Part shown: piece by piece, positions 29,895 to 39,376 of the stretch
Layout of the letters: every line of letters begins with the position of its first letter
How positions within the stretch are numbered: the first letter of the stretch is position 1
Source of the DNA: Vicinamibacterales bacterium
Lineage (GTDB): Bacteria > Acidobacteriota > Vicinamibacteria > Vicinamibacterales > Fen-181
Direction: 5' to 3'
Assembly: GCA_036504215.1 (NCBI GenBank)
Contig: DASXVO010000040.1
Span: 124,001 to 188,000, forward strand
DNA length: 64,000 bases
Notes under the pieces: model-generated
Seen by the model: the letters and a program-made list of their open reading frames with translations, nothing else
What the model was told of the DNA's origin: nothing
The model's database searches: none
Made by a program: the position numbers and the translations under genes

Positions 29895-31135
29895 GCTGGT
29901 TGGTGGCTCCAGAGGAGCTCACGCCAGACCAGAGCCGGGCCATCGCGTTGGAGCCAAGCGAGCATCGGGCGATCATCGGCGGTCCTGGTTCGGGGAAGAC
30001 CCAGATTTTGCTCTACCGGGCGCAGTTCCTGGCTCGGAAATACCACGTTCCTCCGAATCGCTTCCACATCTTCGTCTACACCAACGTCCTTAAGTCGTAC
30101 ATACGCACGGCGCTCAACTACCTGGACTTGCCGCTCGATTGCGTGTCCACACTGGACGGTTGGTGCAAGACCTATTTTCAGACCCACATCGGTGGTCGGG
30201 TGCCGTGGGACGCCCAAGCGAAGAGGCCTGACTTCGACGCCATCCGAAATGCCATCCTTCAGCGGACCTACTCGAATCTGCTGCACGAGCCGGCCTTCGA
30301 TTTCGTCCTGGTGGATGAGGGGCAGGACCTCGACCGACCTGCCTTCGAGTTGCTCTCTCGACTGAGCAAACATGTGACGGTCTGCGCGGACCGAAAACAG
30401 CAGATCTACGACCGCGGGTCCGAGGAACGGGAGATTCTGACGGCGCTCGGCCTCCGAAGCGGCAGCGTTGCCTTCCTTGACGCCTATCGGTGCTGTCCGT
30501 ACATCACACAGCTCGCCGCTTCCCTTCTAGACGACCCGGTTGAACGCACCCGCTACCTACGCCAGGTCAGGACCACCCAAACAGAACGAGAAAAGCCTCT
30601 CCTCTATCTCGCCCAGGACTTTGAGGACGAGAAGAAGCGCCTGGTTGAAATCGTGCGAAGTAGGCAGGTCAAGGGCGAGAGGATCGCGATTCTCTTTGGC
30701 GCGCAACGCCAGATCCACGGGTTTGCCAAAGGGCTTCGCGAGCAAGGCCTCGAAGTGGAGATACAGGAAGAAGCCGACTTCTCGTCGGATCTACCGAAGC
30801 TGATCACGTATCACAGCGCCAAGGGGCTGACGTTCGACACGGTGTTGCTTCCGCGGCTCGTCGGCCGTTCTTTCCCGTATCTCACGGACCGTCGGCTTGC
30901 CAGCCTGCTCTTCGTGGGCGTCACCCGCGCCGTGAAATGGGTCTACATGAGTACGACGGAAGATGGACAGCAGTTGCGTTCGGTTCTAGAACGAGTAATC
31001 CCCCTGGCGGACGGTGGAGGCCCGTTGGTAGTTCAGCGTGGTCGTGCCGCTGCCGGCATCCAGAAGTCGCTCTTTGGTTCGGGAACGCCCGATTCACGCG
31101 CGGGAGATACGGACGACATCCTGGATCCCCTATAG
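29891..31135 (+). CDS. UvrD/Rep-like SF1 helicase-type protein, compact
   Basis: A 414-residue protein with Walker A IIGGPGSGKTQIL (K36), Walker B FVLVDEGQDLD (142-146), DAYRCCPYI, then HSAKGLTFDTVLLP and FVGVTRAVKWVYM as the C-terminal SF1 motifs. It is short for UvrD (about 700 residues) because the 1B and 2B insertions are missing, so it may not unwind DNA processively. The start overlaps the Hsp70 stop (ATGA). Likely works with the Hsp70-like and DUF4011-helicase proteins. Confidence 0.82.
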   Translation: MSWLVAPEELTPDQSRAIALEPSEHRAIIGGPGSGKTQILLYRAQFLARKYHVPPNRFHIFVYTNVLKSYIRTALNYLDLPLDCVSTLDGWCKTYFQTHIGGRVPWDAQAKRPDFDAIRNAILQRTYSNLLHEPAFDFVLVDEGQDLDRPAFELLSRLSKHVTVCADRKQQIYDRGSEEREILTALGLRSGSVAFLDAYRCCPYITQLAASLLDDPVERTRYLRQVRTTQTEREKPLLYLAQDFEDEKKRLVEIVRSRQVKGERIAILFGAQRQIHGFAKGLREQGLEVEIQEEADFSSDLPKLITYHSAKGLTFDTVLLPRLVGRSFPYLTDRRLASLLFVGVTRAVKWVYMSTTEDGQQLRSVLERVIPLADGGGPLVVQRGRAAAGIQKSLFGSGTPDSRAGDTDDILDPL

Positions 31136-31142
31136 CCGCACC

Positions 31143-34100
31143 ATGGCGCAATTGACCGCAGGGAGTCGTCTTCCAGGGAACAGCAGCGAGAATCGAATGG
31201 AGCCATCCGTCAATACATACGTGGACCAGGCTCGCCAGGGCTGGATTAGAAAACTCATCGATCTGTCCAGACGCAACAACCTGCTGTACTTCCGGGACCT
31301 TCAAACGGGCACCGTCGACATCAGTTCGGCCCCGAATGGAAGCTTGGCGAGGTTGCTCGAGTGGCACGCGCCTGGCGAGGAACTCGGCTCAGTGCCGCTG
31401 CTCGACCTCGTTTCCGAGGACGACGAGAAGAGCGTCGCTGGAAAACTGCGTGACATCAAGCGTCGCACGATTGCGAACTACGAAGAACGAGGACTGGAGA
31501 CACTGTTCCTGGCCCTTGGCCTTGCGACTTGGATTCCCCGCGATGATGGTCGTCCGGCATCGGCGCCTGTGCTGTTGATGCCAGTAGACCTGACTTCGCG
31601 AGGACGCGAGGGGCGGTACTGGCAGGTCCGCCGAACGGGGGAGATCCAGGTGAATCCCGTTCTCCTCTTCGCGCTGGAAGCCGAGCACGGGCTGATAGTG
31701 ACGCCTGAGCAGATCATCAAGGAGATCCAAGGCGACGAGGAAGGCGAGGCATTCGATCTCAACCCCGCGTTTGACCGGCTTTCTGGGCTTGCCGCGAAGG
31801 TCAGCGGGTTCGCCGTCGAACGGCGATGGGTCATCGGGAACTTCTCGTTCCAGAAGATGGCCATCGTCAAGGATTTGAAGGAACGCATCGGGGAGATGTC
31901 GGGCAACGCGATCATCGCCGGAATTGCCGGCGATCCCAAGGCACGCGAACTGGCCAGGGGAATGCGGACGGAGCCAGACGCGACCAAGTTCGATACGAAC
32001 TCTCCCGAGGCAGAATTCCTGGTGCTGACGGCCGACTCGACCCAACAGAAGGCGGTTGCTGCGACGCTCAGCGGCCAAAACGGCGTGATTAGTGGCCCGC
32101 CAGGGACGGGGAAGAGCCAGACGATCGCGAACCTCATCGCCGAGTTGGCTGCGAGGGGAAAGTCCGTCCTCTTCGTAGCCGAGAAGCGAGCGGCGTTGGA
32201 CGTGGTCCTTCATCGCCTGAAGGAAGTTGGTCTACTGCACCTGTGCCTCGACCTCCATGGAGCAGATGTCTCTCGTCGCCACATTCGAGACCAGATGGCG
32301 GAGAGTCTGGAGCTGCACAGGACGACGGCCGTGCCCGACGCGGCGGAAATGCACCGCAAGTTTATGGACCGGCGTGGCCGCCTGAACGGCCACGTCAGGG
32401 CCCTACACCAACGCCGGGAACCGTGGGGTGTGAGCGCGTATCAGATTCAAGGGCAACTTCTACGGCTGCCCGCGGGCGTGAGCACGCCCGTTCGATGGTC
32501 AGAGAAGGCACTGCAAGGATTCACCAGGGAACGAGTGGAACTGATCCGCGACACGCTCCGCGAGGCAGCGGGCTTCGCGCCGTTCTTCCGTCCTGGGCAT
32601 CCCTCTCCTTGGGCGACGGCGTGGCTGCCGGATGAGCAGGCTGTCCGCACCGCAATGGAGCGGTCGACGCGACTCGCACGCGAGACGTGGCCGAGGTTGG
32701 CCGAGGCCCTGCGGAAGATGTCCGCCGCCTGCTCGCTACTTCCTCCAGCCACCTGGCGAGATCTAAGGGAGACGGTACGTCTTGTTGAGGATGTCAACGA
32801 CGTCCTCGGAGTTTACCGGCAAGAGGTCTTCGGGACCGAGTTGGACAGCCTGCTTCGTGATCTCGAGCCGTCCGCGTCGCTCGGCAGGCACATCACCGCC
32901 AGTCTGTTCAATGGCGCTTACAGGTCCGCGCGAAAACGGGCGAAGGCGCTCCGGATTGGCGGTCCGGCATCTGCCGCTGCACAACTCGAGGAGTTGGGTC
33001 GGCTTCCAGGCATCCTCGCTCGATGGAAGGCGCGGTGCTCTGGCGCCGATCTACCGACTGGTTGTGAGGCCGCCGCCTTGGTCCGACAGTGTCTCTCGAA
33101 TGTGGAAGCAGACCTGCTGCCCATGGCGGAGACATTTCCGCTCTTGGTGTTGGACCTGCTTGAGGTCTCCCCCTTGGAGGCCTGGCTAGCGATGCTGGCG
33201 GAAGATCGCGGCACACCATTCCAGCGATTCCGGTGTTGTCAGCTTGAGATTGTTCTTCGCGGCAACGACGCAGGCTGCCTCCTTCCGCACCTCCGAAATC
33301 CGAAGTCCGATCCGGCGAAGTGGCCCGATTTGTTCCAGCATGCCTGGCTCTCTTCATGCCTGGAAGCGATCCACATCAAGGAACCCGGACTGGCGGGGTT
33401 CAACGGTAGAACGCACGAGCAGTTCGTCAGCGAGTTTCGTCAGTTGGACGAGGAACGTATTCGGACCGCGGTCGCGAGAGTACGACGGGCGTGTGCGGAG
33501 AAGGCGATTGAGACACGAAACCTGCACTCGGACCAGGACGCGATCGTCTGCCGAGAGGCACAGAAGAAGTCCAGACATCTACCGCTGCGTACCCTGTTCG
33601 CCCAGGCTCCGGAGGTGCTGCTGGCACTGAAGCCCTGTTGGATGGCCAGTCCGCTGTCGGTGAGTCAGTTGCTCCCAGCCGAACGGCCCTACTTCGACGT
33701 GGTCCTCTTCGATGAGGCGAGCCAGGTGCTTCCCGAAGACGCCGTGGCCTCGCTCTTGCGGGGGCGCCAAGCCGTTGTAGCTGGAGACAAGCACCAACTC
33801 CCGCCCACCACCTTCTTTGCGACCGGTACCGGGGACGACGAGAGCGGCGACGAGGCCGGAGCGACCGAGGGCTTCGAGAGCATCCTTGACCTCATGTCGT
33901 CGTTTCTCGAGCCTCCCTGGTCGTTGGACTGGCACTACAGGAGTCGCGACGAGTCACTCATCGCCTTCTCCAACCACCACATCTACGGCGACCGCCTGGT
34001 GACGTTTCCGGGTCCTGGTGTCGCGTCTTCGATTTCGCACGTCTTGGTAAACGGCTCAGGGCGAGAGGGCGAAGAAGAGAGTTGCAGCGCCGAGGTAAGC

Positions 34101-35219
34101 AAGATCATCGGAATGGTCCTGTGGCACGCCGAACACCGGCCATTCGAATCACTCGGCGTCATCACCATGGGCATCAAGCACGCCCAGCGGCTGGAGGCGG
34201 CCCTGGATAAGGCCCGTCAGTCCAGACCCGACTTGGACGAGTTCTTCAACCCGGAGGCTGCCGAACGCTTCTTCGTGAAGAACCTGGAGCGTGTTCAGGG
34301 CGATGAGCGGGACGCTATCATCCTGAGCATCGGCTACGGAAAGGACTCGTCTGGTCGCCTGCCGTATCGATTCGGCCCGCTGCTCAGCCAGGGTGGTGAG
34401 CGGCGGCTGAACGTCGCTATTACCCGAGCGAGGAAGAGCCTGGCGTTGGTCTCCTCGTTCTCCCATCTCGATATGGCCCCCTCGCGTAGCAAGGCGAAGG
34501 GGGTGGAGCTTCTGCGCGCCTACCTGGAATACGCGTCGAGTGGCGGCAGCCGGCTGGGCGGAGACGGCAGCCGAGAGGTGCCTCTGAACGACTTCGAGCA
34601 GGCGGTCTTCGACGCACTGACCGCCCACGGCGTGAAACTGCTTCCGCAATACGGCACGTCTTGCTACCGCCTCGATATGGTCGCCCAGCATCCGCGGCAG
34701 GAAGGGCGTCTCGTGTTGGCCATCGAGTGTGACGGCGCGACCTACCACTCAGCGCCGACGGCCCGGGATCGAGACCGACTCCGCCAACAGCACCTGGAGG
34801 CGCTTGGCTGGAACTTCCACCGCATCTGGTCGACCGACTGGTTCATGCGTCAAGACGAGGAGATCCAGCGGACGATGACCGCGTACGAGCGGGCGGTTGA
34901 GCGTGCGGACCGCGGCGGAGGCGGGCTGCCACAGCCCGCTCCGGGGAACGGAAGGCCAAAGGAACCTGAGGAACCCACACCTGGCAATAGTGTGCAGGAA
35001 CGTTCGCCTCGACCTTCCATTGCTCGCAAAGCGAACATCGCGGAGTACTCCGATGGTGACCTTCGCCGACTCCTGAAGTGGATTCTGGAAGGCGAGTTGC
35101 TCACGGACGACGAAGTTGTCGAGCGAGCGGTTGGGGAACTGGGATTTCAACGACGTGGCAGCCGGATTGAAGCGGCGCTTCGGCGAGTCATACCGGAGGC
35201 TCGAAGGGCTCTACGGTGA
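31143..35219 (+). CDS. DUF4011, SF1 helicase and Vsr-like endonuclease (Hhe-like)
   Basis: A 1358-residue protein. DUF4011 is at the N-terminus (GWIRKLIDLSRRNNLLYFRD). The SF1 helicase has Walker A GPPGTGKSQTIANL (K324), VVLFDEASQVLPEDA (857 on), GDKHQLPPT, and late RLNVAITRARKSL. A Vsr/MTES_1575-type nuclease follows near 1195 (AIECDGATYHSAPTARDRDR, then FHRIWSTDWF), with a DUF3320-like tail (LLKWILEGELLTDD). The DUF4011-helicase-Vsr order is that of the Hhe anti-phage protein. ATG 31143 lies 7 bases after the UvrD stop; an in-frame ATG at 31197, beginning MEPSVNTYV, is an equal candidate because DUF4011 starts only after it. Confidence 0.86.
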   Translation: MAQLTAGSRLPGNSSENRMEPSVNTYVDQARQGWIRKLIDLSRRNNLLYFRDLQTGTVDISSAPNGSLARLLEWHAPGEELGSVPLLDLVSEDDEKSVAGKLRDIKRRTIANYEERGLETLFLALGLATWIPRDDGRPASAPVLLMPVDLTSRGREGRYWQVRRTGEIQVNPVLLFALEAEHGLIVTPEQIIKEIQGDEEGEAFDLNPAFDRLSGLAAKVSGFAVERRWVIGNFSFQKMAIVKDLKERIGEMSGNAIIAGIAGDPKARELARGMRTEPDATKFDTNSPEAEFLVLTADSTQQKAVAATLSGQNGVISGPPGTGKSQTIANLIAELAARGKSVLFVAEKRAALDVVLHRLKEVGLLHLCLDLHGADVSRRHIRDQMAESLELHRTTAVPDAAEMHRKFMDRRGRLNGHVRALHQRREPWGVSAYQIQGQLLRLPAGVSTPVRWSEKALQGFTRERVELIRDTLREAAGFAPFFRPGHPSPWATAWLPDEQAVRTAMERSTRLARETWPRLAEALRKMSAACSLLPPATWRDLRETVRLVEDVNDVLGVYRQEVFGTELDSLLRDLEPSASLGRHITASLFNGAYRSARKRAKALRIGGPASAAAQLEELGRLPGILARWKARCSGADLPTGCEAAALVRQCLSNVEADLLPMAETFPLLVLDLLEVSPLEAWLAMLAEDRGTPFQRFRCCQLEIVLRGNDAGCLLPHLRNPKSDPAKWPDLFQHAWLSSCLEAIHIKEPGLAGFNGRTHEQFVSEFRQLDEERIRTAVARVRRACAEKAIETRNLHSDQDAIVCREAQKKSRHLPLRTLFAQAPEVLLALKPCWMASPLSVSQLLPAERPYFDVVLFDEASQVLPEDAVASLLRGRQAVVAGDKHQLPPTTFFATGTGDDESGDEAGATEGFESILDLMSSFLEPPWSLDWHYRSRDESLIAFSNHHIYGDRLVTFPGPGVASSISHVLVNGSGREGEEESCSAEVSKIIGMVLWHAEHRPFESLGVITMGIKHAQRLEAALDKARQSRPDLDEFFNPEAAERFFVKNLERVQGDERDAIILSIGYGKDSSGRLPYRFGPLLSQGGERRLNVAITRARKSLALVSSFSHLDMAPSRSKAKGVELLRAYLEYASSGGSRLGGDGSREVPLNDFEQAVFDALTAHGVKLLPQYGTSCYRLDMVAQHPRQEGRLVLAIECDGATYHSAPTARDRDRLRQQHLEALGWNFHRIWSTDWFMRQDEEIQRTMTAYERAVERADRGGGGLPQPAPGNGRPKEPEEPTPGNSVQERSPRPSIARKANIAEYSDGDLRRLLKWILEGELLTDDEVVERAVGELGFQRRGSRIEAALRRVIPEARRALR

Positions 35220-35261
35220 CTTGGAAGCCACCGTGCGCTGGCTGAGACGGAAGAACACGAC

Positions 35262-35609
35262 ATGGCATTAGGAGGACGGCTGGCGGTCGACGTCGAGGAA
35301 TTGCGCCAAGCGTTGACCTTTCTCAAGGCCGCCAAACGTGGCGGAGGGAGCGTCACCCTCTCCTTCCGGGCGGGCGGCCTCGAGATCAGCCGAGGCCTCT
35401 CAGTAACCCGCGCGTCGGCTACTGGTTCCTGGACCGGCACGACGGAGGTCCCGCTCAAGCCACTGGCCGGTTGCGCGGATGTCGCGAGCCGAGAGGGAGC
35501 AGCCAAATTGAGGGTCGAGGCACGCGGCGAGGACTTGGTCCTGACATTTGGCCCGGCGGGCGAAAGCCGCAGAACTTCTATGTCCGTCCAGGCGCAGTGG
35601 TTCCAGTAG
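35262..35609 (+). CDS. small beta-rich hypothetical protein
   Basis: A 115-residue protein without a recognised family: a short helix VDVEELRQALTFLKAAKR, then alternating strands and turns (GGSVTLSFRAGGLEIS; TGTTEVPLKPLAGCADVA; KLRVEARGEDLVLTFG). The helix-then-strands order, with L-x-I and L-x-L pairs, is loosely like one domain of a DNA sliding clamp, but no PIP or catalytic feature is seen. It starts 42 bases after the helicase-nuclease and probably belongs to that operon. Confidence 0.6.
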   Translation: MALGGRLAVDVEELRQALTFLKAAKRGGGSVTLSFRAGGLEISRGLSVTRASATGSWTGTTEVPLKPLAGCADVASREGAAKLRVEARGEDLVLTFGPAGESRRTSMSVQAQWFQ

Positions 35610-35985
35610 GGTGGAGGATGCAAAACGGAAGGAAGATCACCCAACAAGGCGCCCGACGATTGGAGCACCGGTCCTGGGGACACGATCAGCGGCCGGATCC
35701 TCACGAATCGCGACCTCGGAGCCGAGCAACCACCGATAGTGGAGAGTGAGAGGAAGCTGGTGGAATCGACGATAGGGCCTTGTCCCGAGTCATCGGGAGC
35801 AGCGATGACAAAGACACAAGTCTAGTCGGGTTCTGGTGCTGGCTCCGGATCGGTTCTTGGGCCGGCCACCGGCTGAGACGCTGAACGAACGGAGCCTGCT
35901 ATGTCTCGCCATGACCCATACTAAGCGGGATGCGCCGCTATGTTCGGAAAAGCAGGACGGCGCGTGGGCCCGCGGATGAAAACGC
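35610..35985. other. intergenic region, no gene seen
   Basis: Only short overlapping frames without family resemblance are present. A GGAGG lies just before an ATG at 35618, but it opens a 43-residue arginine-rich frame with no convincing start spacing. Remnants of a lost gene are possible. The region separates the Hsp70/helicase operon from the DUF429 gene. Confidence 0.35.
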
Positions 35986-37671
35986 ATGGAAGTCTTCGGC
36001 ATCGATTTCACCAGCCGTCCATCTCGTTCAAAGGCGATTACGTGCGCGGGATGCCAGTTTGACGGTGATCGCTTGGTCGTCGAGGACCTTCAGCGACTGG
36101 AGTCCCTCGATGCGTTCGGTGCCTTCCTCGATTCACCTGGACCATGGATTGCTGGCATCGACTTCCCGTTTGGCCAGCCTCGCCGCCTTATCCAGAATCT
36201 GAACTGGCCCGGTTCCTGGGCCGGCTACGTTGCGCAGGTTGCGGGCCTGTCGCGCGAGGGATTTCGGAACGTCCTCGAAGACTACAAGCGTGACCGGCCG
36301 GAGAACGATCGGGAGCACCTTCGGCTCGTAGACCGCCTCACCGGGGCGCAAAGCCCGTCGAAACTCTATGGTGTCCCCGTCGCATTGATGTTCTACGAGG
36401 GTTCGCAGCGGCTCTTGAGAAGCGCGACATGTGTCATTCCGGTTCGCCCCACAACGGACGACCGAGTCGTCGTTGAGGCGTACCCTGCTCTGGTCGCTCG
36501 AACGCTCGTGGGAAAGGACCGGTACAAGCCGGCCGAACCAGGGGATGTGCAGGCAGTTGCGCGCGCCGTGCGCGAGCGAATCGTTCAGAAGCTCGGTGAC
36601 GGCTCGCTCTTCGGCCGGTACAAGATCAGAGTCGAATTGACCGAGCGCGTCCGCCGGGCATGCGCCGACGATACCGATGGTGATTCGCTCGATGCCGTGC
36701 TCGCGGCCATACAGGCTGCCTGGGCTTGGGTGCGGCGCACCGACGGCTACGGCGTGCCGGAGGACTGCGATCTTGTTGAAGGCTGGATCGTCGATCCGGT
36801 GACGCAGCCGAGCGTCAACAGTTCTATAACCCGCGTCCGCCCCGTCTTTCGGCGGCTGTTCGGGATGGATCCGACCGGAGCGTCCTGGCTGCCCAAACTT
36901 CTGCGGCTTTCCAAGTCGGACGTGTCAGGGAGGATGCTGTCCGAGCCTGGCACAGTGCTCCCGGCGGTCAGCGAGAAGCGGCCGTACGCCGACCCTGTCC
37001 AGGGGAACATCGAGTTGGAACGCTGCTTTGAGTTCTCCGTAGTCCCGGGGGCGTCGTTCTTGCGTTGGCTGATACAGAACCCTGATCGGCTCACATGGCC
37101 CGGGCCTGACGGGCGCCGTGTGAGCTACAGTGCGACAACCCAGGAGCGTCGTGAGGAGCTCGTTGGGCTCAAAGGTCATTCCGCGAGGATCAAAAGCCAG
37201 GCTGCCGCGATGGGCGCCCTCGACCGTTACGGCCCAGAGAAGTCCGGCCGTAAGTGGTGGGCCTTTGAAGGGTTCACGGAAGTGGATTGCTGTATTGAGA
37301 CCGACCAGATCGCTCTACTGGTTGAGGGGAAGCGAACAGAGAGCCTCGCCGAGTCCACAGCCTGGTACGCCGGCAGGAACCAGCTGCACCGGAATCTGGA
37401 GGCTGCCCGCGACCTGGCGGCCGGTCGCGAATTCGGTGTGTTCATCATCGGCGAGTACGGCCTTCCTGACCAAGCCCTGGGCGACCCACGCGGCGGCCTA
37501 CCTCACCTGAATGATGCCGAGCGCGCAGAGTTGATGACGCATTACTTGGGATGCCTGCGGTGGTCTCAAGTCTGCGAAGTGACTGGAATTGACCCGGCGT
37601 CGTTGCCGAGGAATGTCGCTCGCCGTGTGAAACGGGCACGAGTTCGATCGGAGCGCGAATACACTCCTTGA
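35986..37671 (+). CDS. DUF429 fused to a PD-(D/E)XK-like nuclease domain
   Basis: A 561-residue protein. Residues 1-270 fit DUF429, an RNase H-like fold: FGIDFTSRPS at the start, WIAGIDFPFGQPR, and VVVEAYPALVAR, with a helical part ending DSLDAVLAAIQAAW. Residues about 410-540 look like a PD-(D/E)XK nuclease: FEGFTEVDCCIETD (D434) and then LLVEGKRTE (E447, K449), followed by a helix with WYAGRNQLHRNLEAA. These residues fit an active site. DUF429 alone is widespread and uncharacterised; the fusion I do not recognise as described. It stands as a single gene between two defence operons. Confidence 0.72.
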   Translation: MEVFGIDFTSRPSRSKAITCAGCQFDGDRLVVEDLQRLESLDAFGAFLDSPGPWIAGIDFPFGQPRRLIQNLNWPGSWAGYVAQVAGLSREGFRNVLEDYKRDRPENDREHLRLVDRLTGAQSPSKLYGVPVALMFYEGSQRLLRSATCVIPVRPTTDDRVVVEAYPALVARTLVGKDRYKPAEPGDVQAVARAVRERIVQKLGDGSLFGRYKIRVELTERVRRACADDTDGDSLDAVLAAIQAAWAWVRRTDGYGVPEDCDLVEGWIVDPVTQPSVNSSITRVRPVFRRLFGMDPTGASWLPKLLRLSKSDVSGRMLSEPGTVLPAVSEKRPYADPVQGNIELERCFEFSVVPGASFLRWLIQNPDRLTWPGPDGRRVSYSATTQERREELVGLKGHSARIKSQAAAMGALDRYGPEKSGRKWWAFEGFTEVDCCIETDQIALLVEGKRTESLAESTAWYAGRNQLHRNLEAARDLAAGREFGVFIIGEYGLPDQALGDPRGGLPHLNDAERAELMTHYLGCLRWSQVCEVTGIDPASLPRNVARRVKRARVRSEREYTP

Positions 37672-38074
37672 TGGAAACGTCTCCAGATGCCGTGACGCTG
37701 CGCCCGAAGGCAGGTTTCCGTGCGTCGCCGGCTAAGGTCAGATGCCCGATTCCGCTAACATCGCCGCAGCCAACCCCCTTGGTGAAAGACGCGGATCGGT
37801 TCCGAATGGACGTCCCGCCTGTGACCCACCCTGTCAGACGGCTCGGATACGGTTCCAATGAGGCCGCGAACGACTCCCATCGCAGCCAATCGACGGAGTC
37901 GTACTGCGCGTTGTGCGTATTGCGGATTCTCGCGGCCTACCGGAAGGCAATCCTGAGACCGACACTTGGGATAACCAGGTTCTCGACTAAGAAGTCGGCG
38001 AACGCCCGATAGTCGATGCGCCGGGCTGACCAACTTGCGCGTTGGAAGGCCGTTCTTCAGACGACGTGTGGCAC
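37672..38074. other. intergenic region, no gene seen
   Basis: An open frame covers most of it (37668-38012) but has no family resemblance and an uneven composition. A small hairpin CGACT-AAGA-AGTCG lies at 37984-37997. It likely carries the promoter of the following trio; no clear -35/-10 pair is seen. Confidence 0.35.
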
Positions 38075-39376
38075 ATGACAATTTCCCTTCCGTTCCTCAC
38101 GAGTTACGACCCGCCGGGCACGAGCGAGGGGTCGTTGGATCCGCTCGGTCTCTATCAGATTGCCGACCAGCTCGCGACGTTGTTGGTCCCCGCTGTGCGC
38201 GAGCGCATGCAGCGCATCCGGTTCCTGACCGCGATGGCAGTCGGCGCCCTAGTCTGCGAGGGACTTGACGACGACCCTGGGAAGCGCGACGCGTCACCCT
38301 ATCTTGTCTGGGAGTGGTTGGTCGTCGAGGCGCTTATCTGTCACGGCGCCGGCAGCGGCGCAATTTGGGGCGTCCCGGGTACGCTGGTCGCCCGGCGGAC
38401 TCGGGGACAGCACGGGTACCTCGACGCTCGCAGCTACTTGAAGACGCCGCGGATCTTCGGATTCCACGGAGTCTATAAGCGGCTGGCGACGCACCTCGGG
38501 CTGGTGGACGTTCACCTTGGGTCCGGGCCGGACGCTGAGGGGTTGGTGGACGCCTGGGCGCGCGACCGAGGTCTGGGACGCTTCGAAGACGCCCGGAAGA
38601 CGGTTGTCAAGAAATGGTCGAAGGCCGTGGAGCGAAGCCTGGCCGAGGCGCCGCCGCGGACGAAGCCTGGATGGGACACGGAGGCTTGGCAGGAACTGGC
38701 CACGGCGTTCGACCCGTCCGGGTGCCGGGCGCGCGAGAAGCGGTGGTTGCGCGACGCGTTGACGGCCGGCGGCGAGCGCCGGCTCGGAGCGTTGCCGACT
38801 ATCTGGAGCCTACAGGCTGACGCACAGGATGACGAGTTGCCGGAGGAGACGCTCCACGACCGGCTGGAGACACAAGAGCCATCATACGGGCCGTTGCTGG
38901 CGGCCATTCGCGCCTACGAGGGCTTCGCAAGGCATCTCCAGGATGCGTTCGACGTACTGAAGGCCGACGCGTCGCGTCAGGACGCGAGCGGTTACGTCGT
39001 CCCGAACATCGCCAGTGACGCGGACTTCAAGCAGTGCGTTAGCGGCCTCGACAGGCGGTTCGAGACAGCGCATCGCACATTGGGGAATGTCATCCTTGCG
39101 AACGCCCCGCTCCAGAGCCTGTTCCACCGGCGGTTTGCGGCTTTCGGCGAACCGACGGATCCCGAGCGGTGCGCCCTCCTGCTGTGCTCGCATCACGAGG
39201 CCGTTCAGCGAGCAAAATCGGCGGAGGGCAAGCGGCCTTGGTTCGACCGAATCGGGCCGGAGCGCATCTCTGTCCGCCACGCGTACCGGGAAGAACCGAG
39301 GGAACTCCGGCTCGATCGCTATCTGCACACCTATCGCGGCCGGCCGGTCCGCCAGTTCTACGGGGACCTGACATGA
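38075..39376 (+). CDS. hypothetical protein of the PLD/SNF2 trio
   Basis: A 433-residue protein not matched to a known function. It opens ISLPFLTSYDPPGTSEGSLD, then IADQLATLLVPAVRERMQRIRFLTAMAVG. It continues helical, with a conserved-looking W-x-x-x-E segment (YLVWEWLVVEALICHG). The C-terminus is rich in W and Y (LDRYLHTYRGRPVRQFYGD). No catalytic motif is seen. ATG 38075 is used because the family-like opening begins there; the frame continues 11 codons upstream from a TTG. The stop overlaps the PLD gene (ATGA), so it acts with the next two genes, perhaps as a recognition subunit. Confidence 0.6.
   Translation: MTISLPFLTSYDPPGTSEGSLDPLGLYQIADQLATLLVPAVRERMQRIRFLTAMAVGALVCEGLDDDPGKRDASPYLVWEWLVVEALICHGAGSGAIWGVPGTLVARRTRGQHGYLDARSYLKTPRIFGFHGVYKRLATHLGLVDVHLGSGPDAEGLVDAWARDRGLGRFEDARKTVVKKWSKAVERSLAEAPPRTKPGWDTEAWQELATAFDPSGCRAREKRWLRDALTAGGERRLGALPTIWSLQADAQDDELPEETLHDRLETQEPSYGPLLAAIRAYEGFARHLQDAFDVLKADASRQDASGYVVPNIASDADFKQCVSGLDRRFETAHRTLGNVILANAPLQSLFHRRFAAFGEPTDPERCALLLCSHHEAVQRAKSAEGKRPWFDRIGPERISVRHAYREEPRELRLDRYLHTYRGRPVRQFYGDLT

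Noticed and set aside
35618-35749. A 43-residue frame after the 115-residue gene
   Set aside because: GGAGG lies immediately against the ATG, and the peptide is Arg/His-rich with no pattern.
37668-38012. A 114-residue frame between the DUF429 gene and the PLD trio
   Set aside because: No ribosome site, mixed composition and no resemblance to any family; kept as intergenic.
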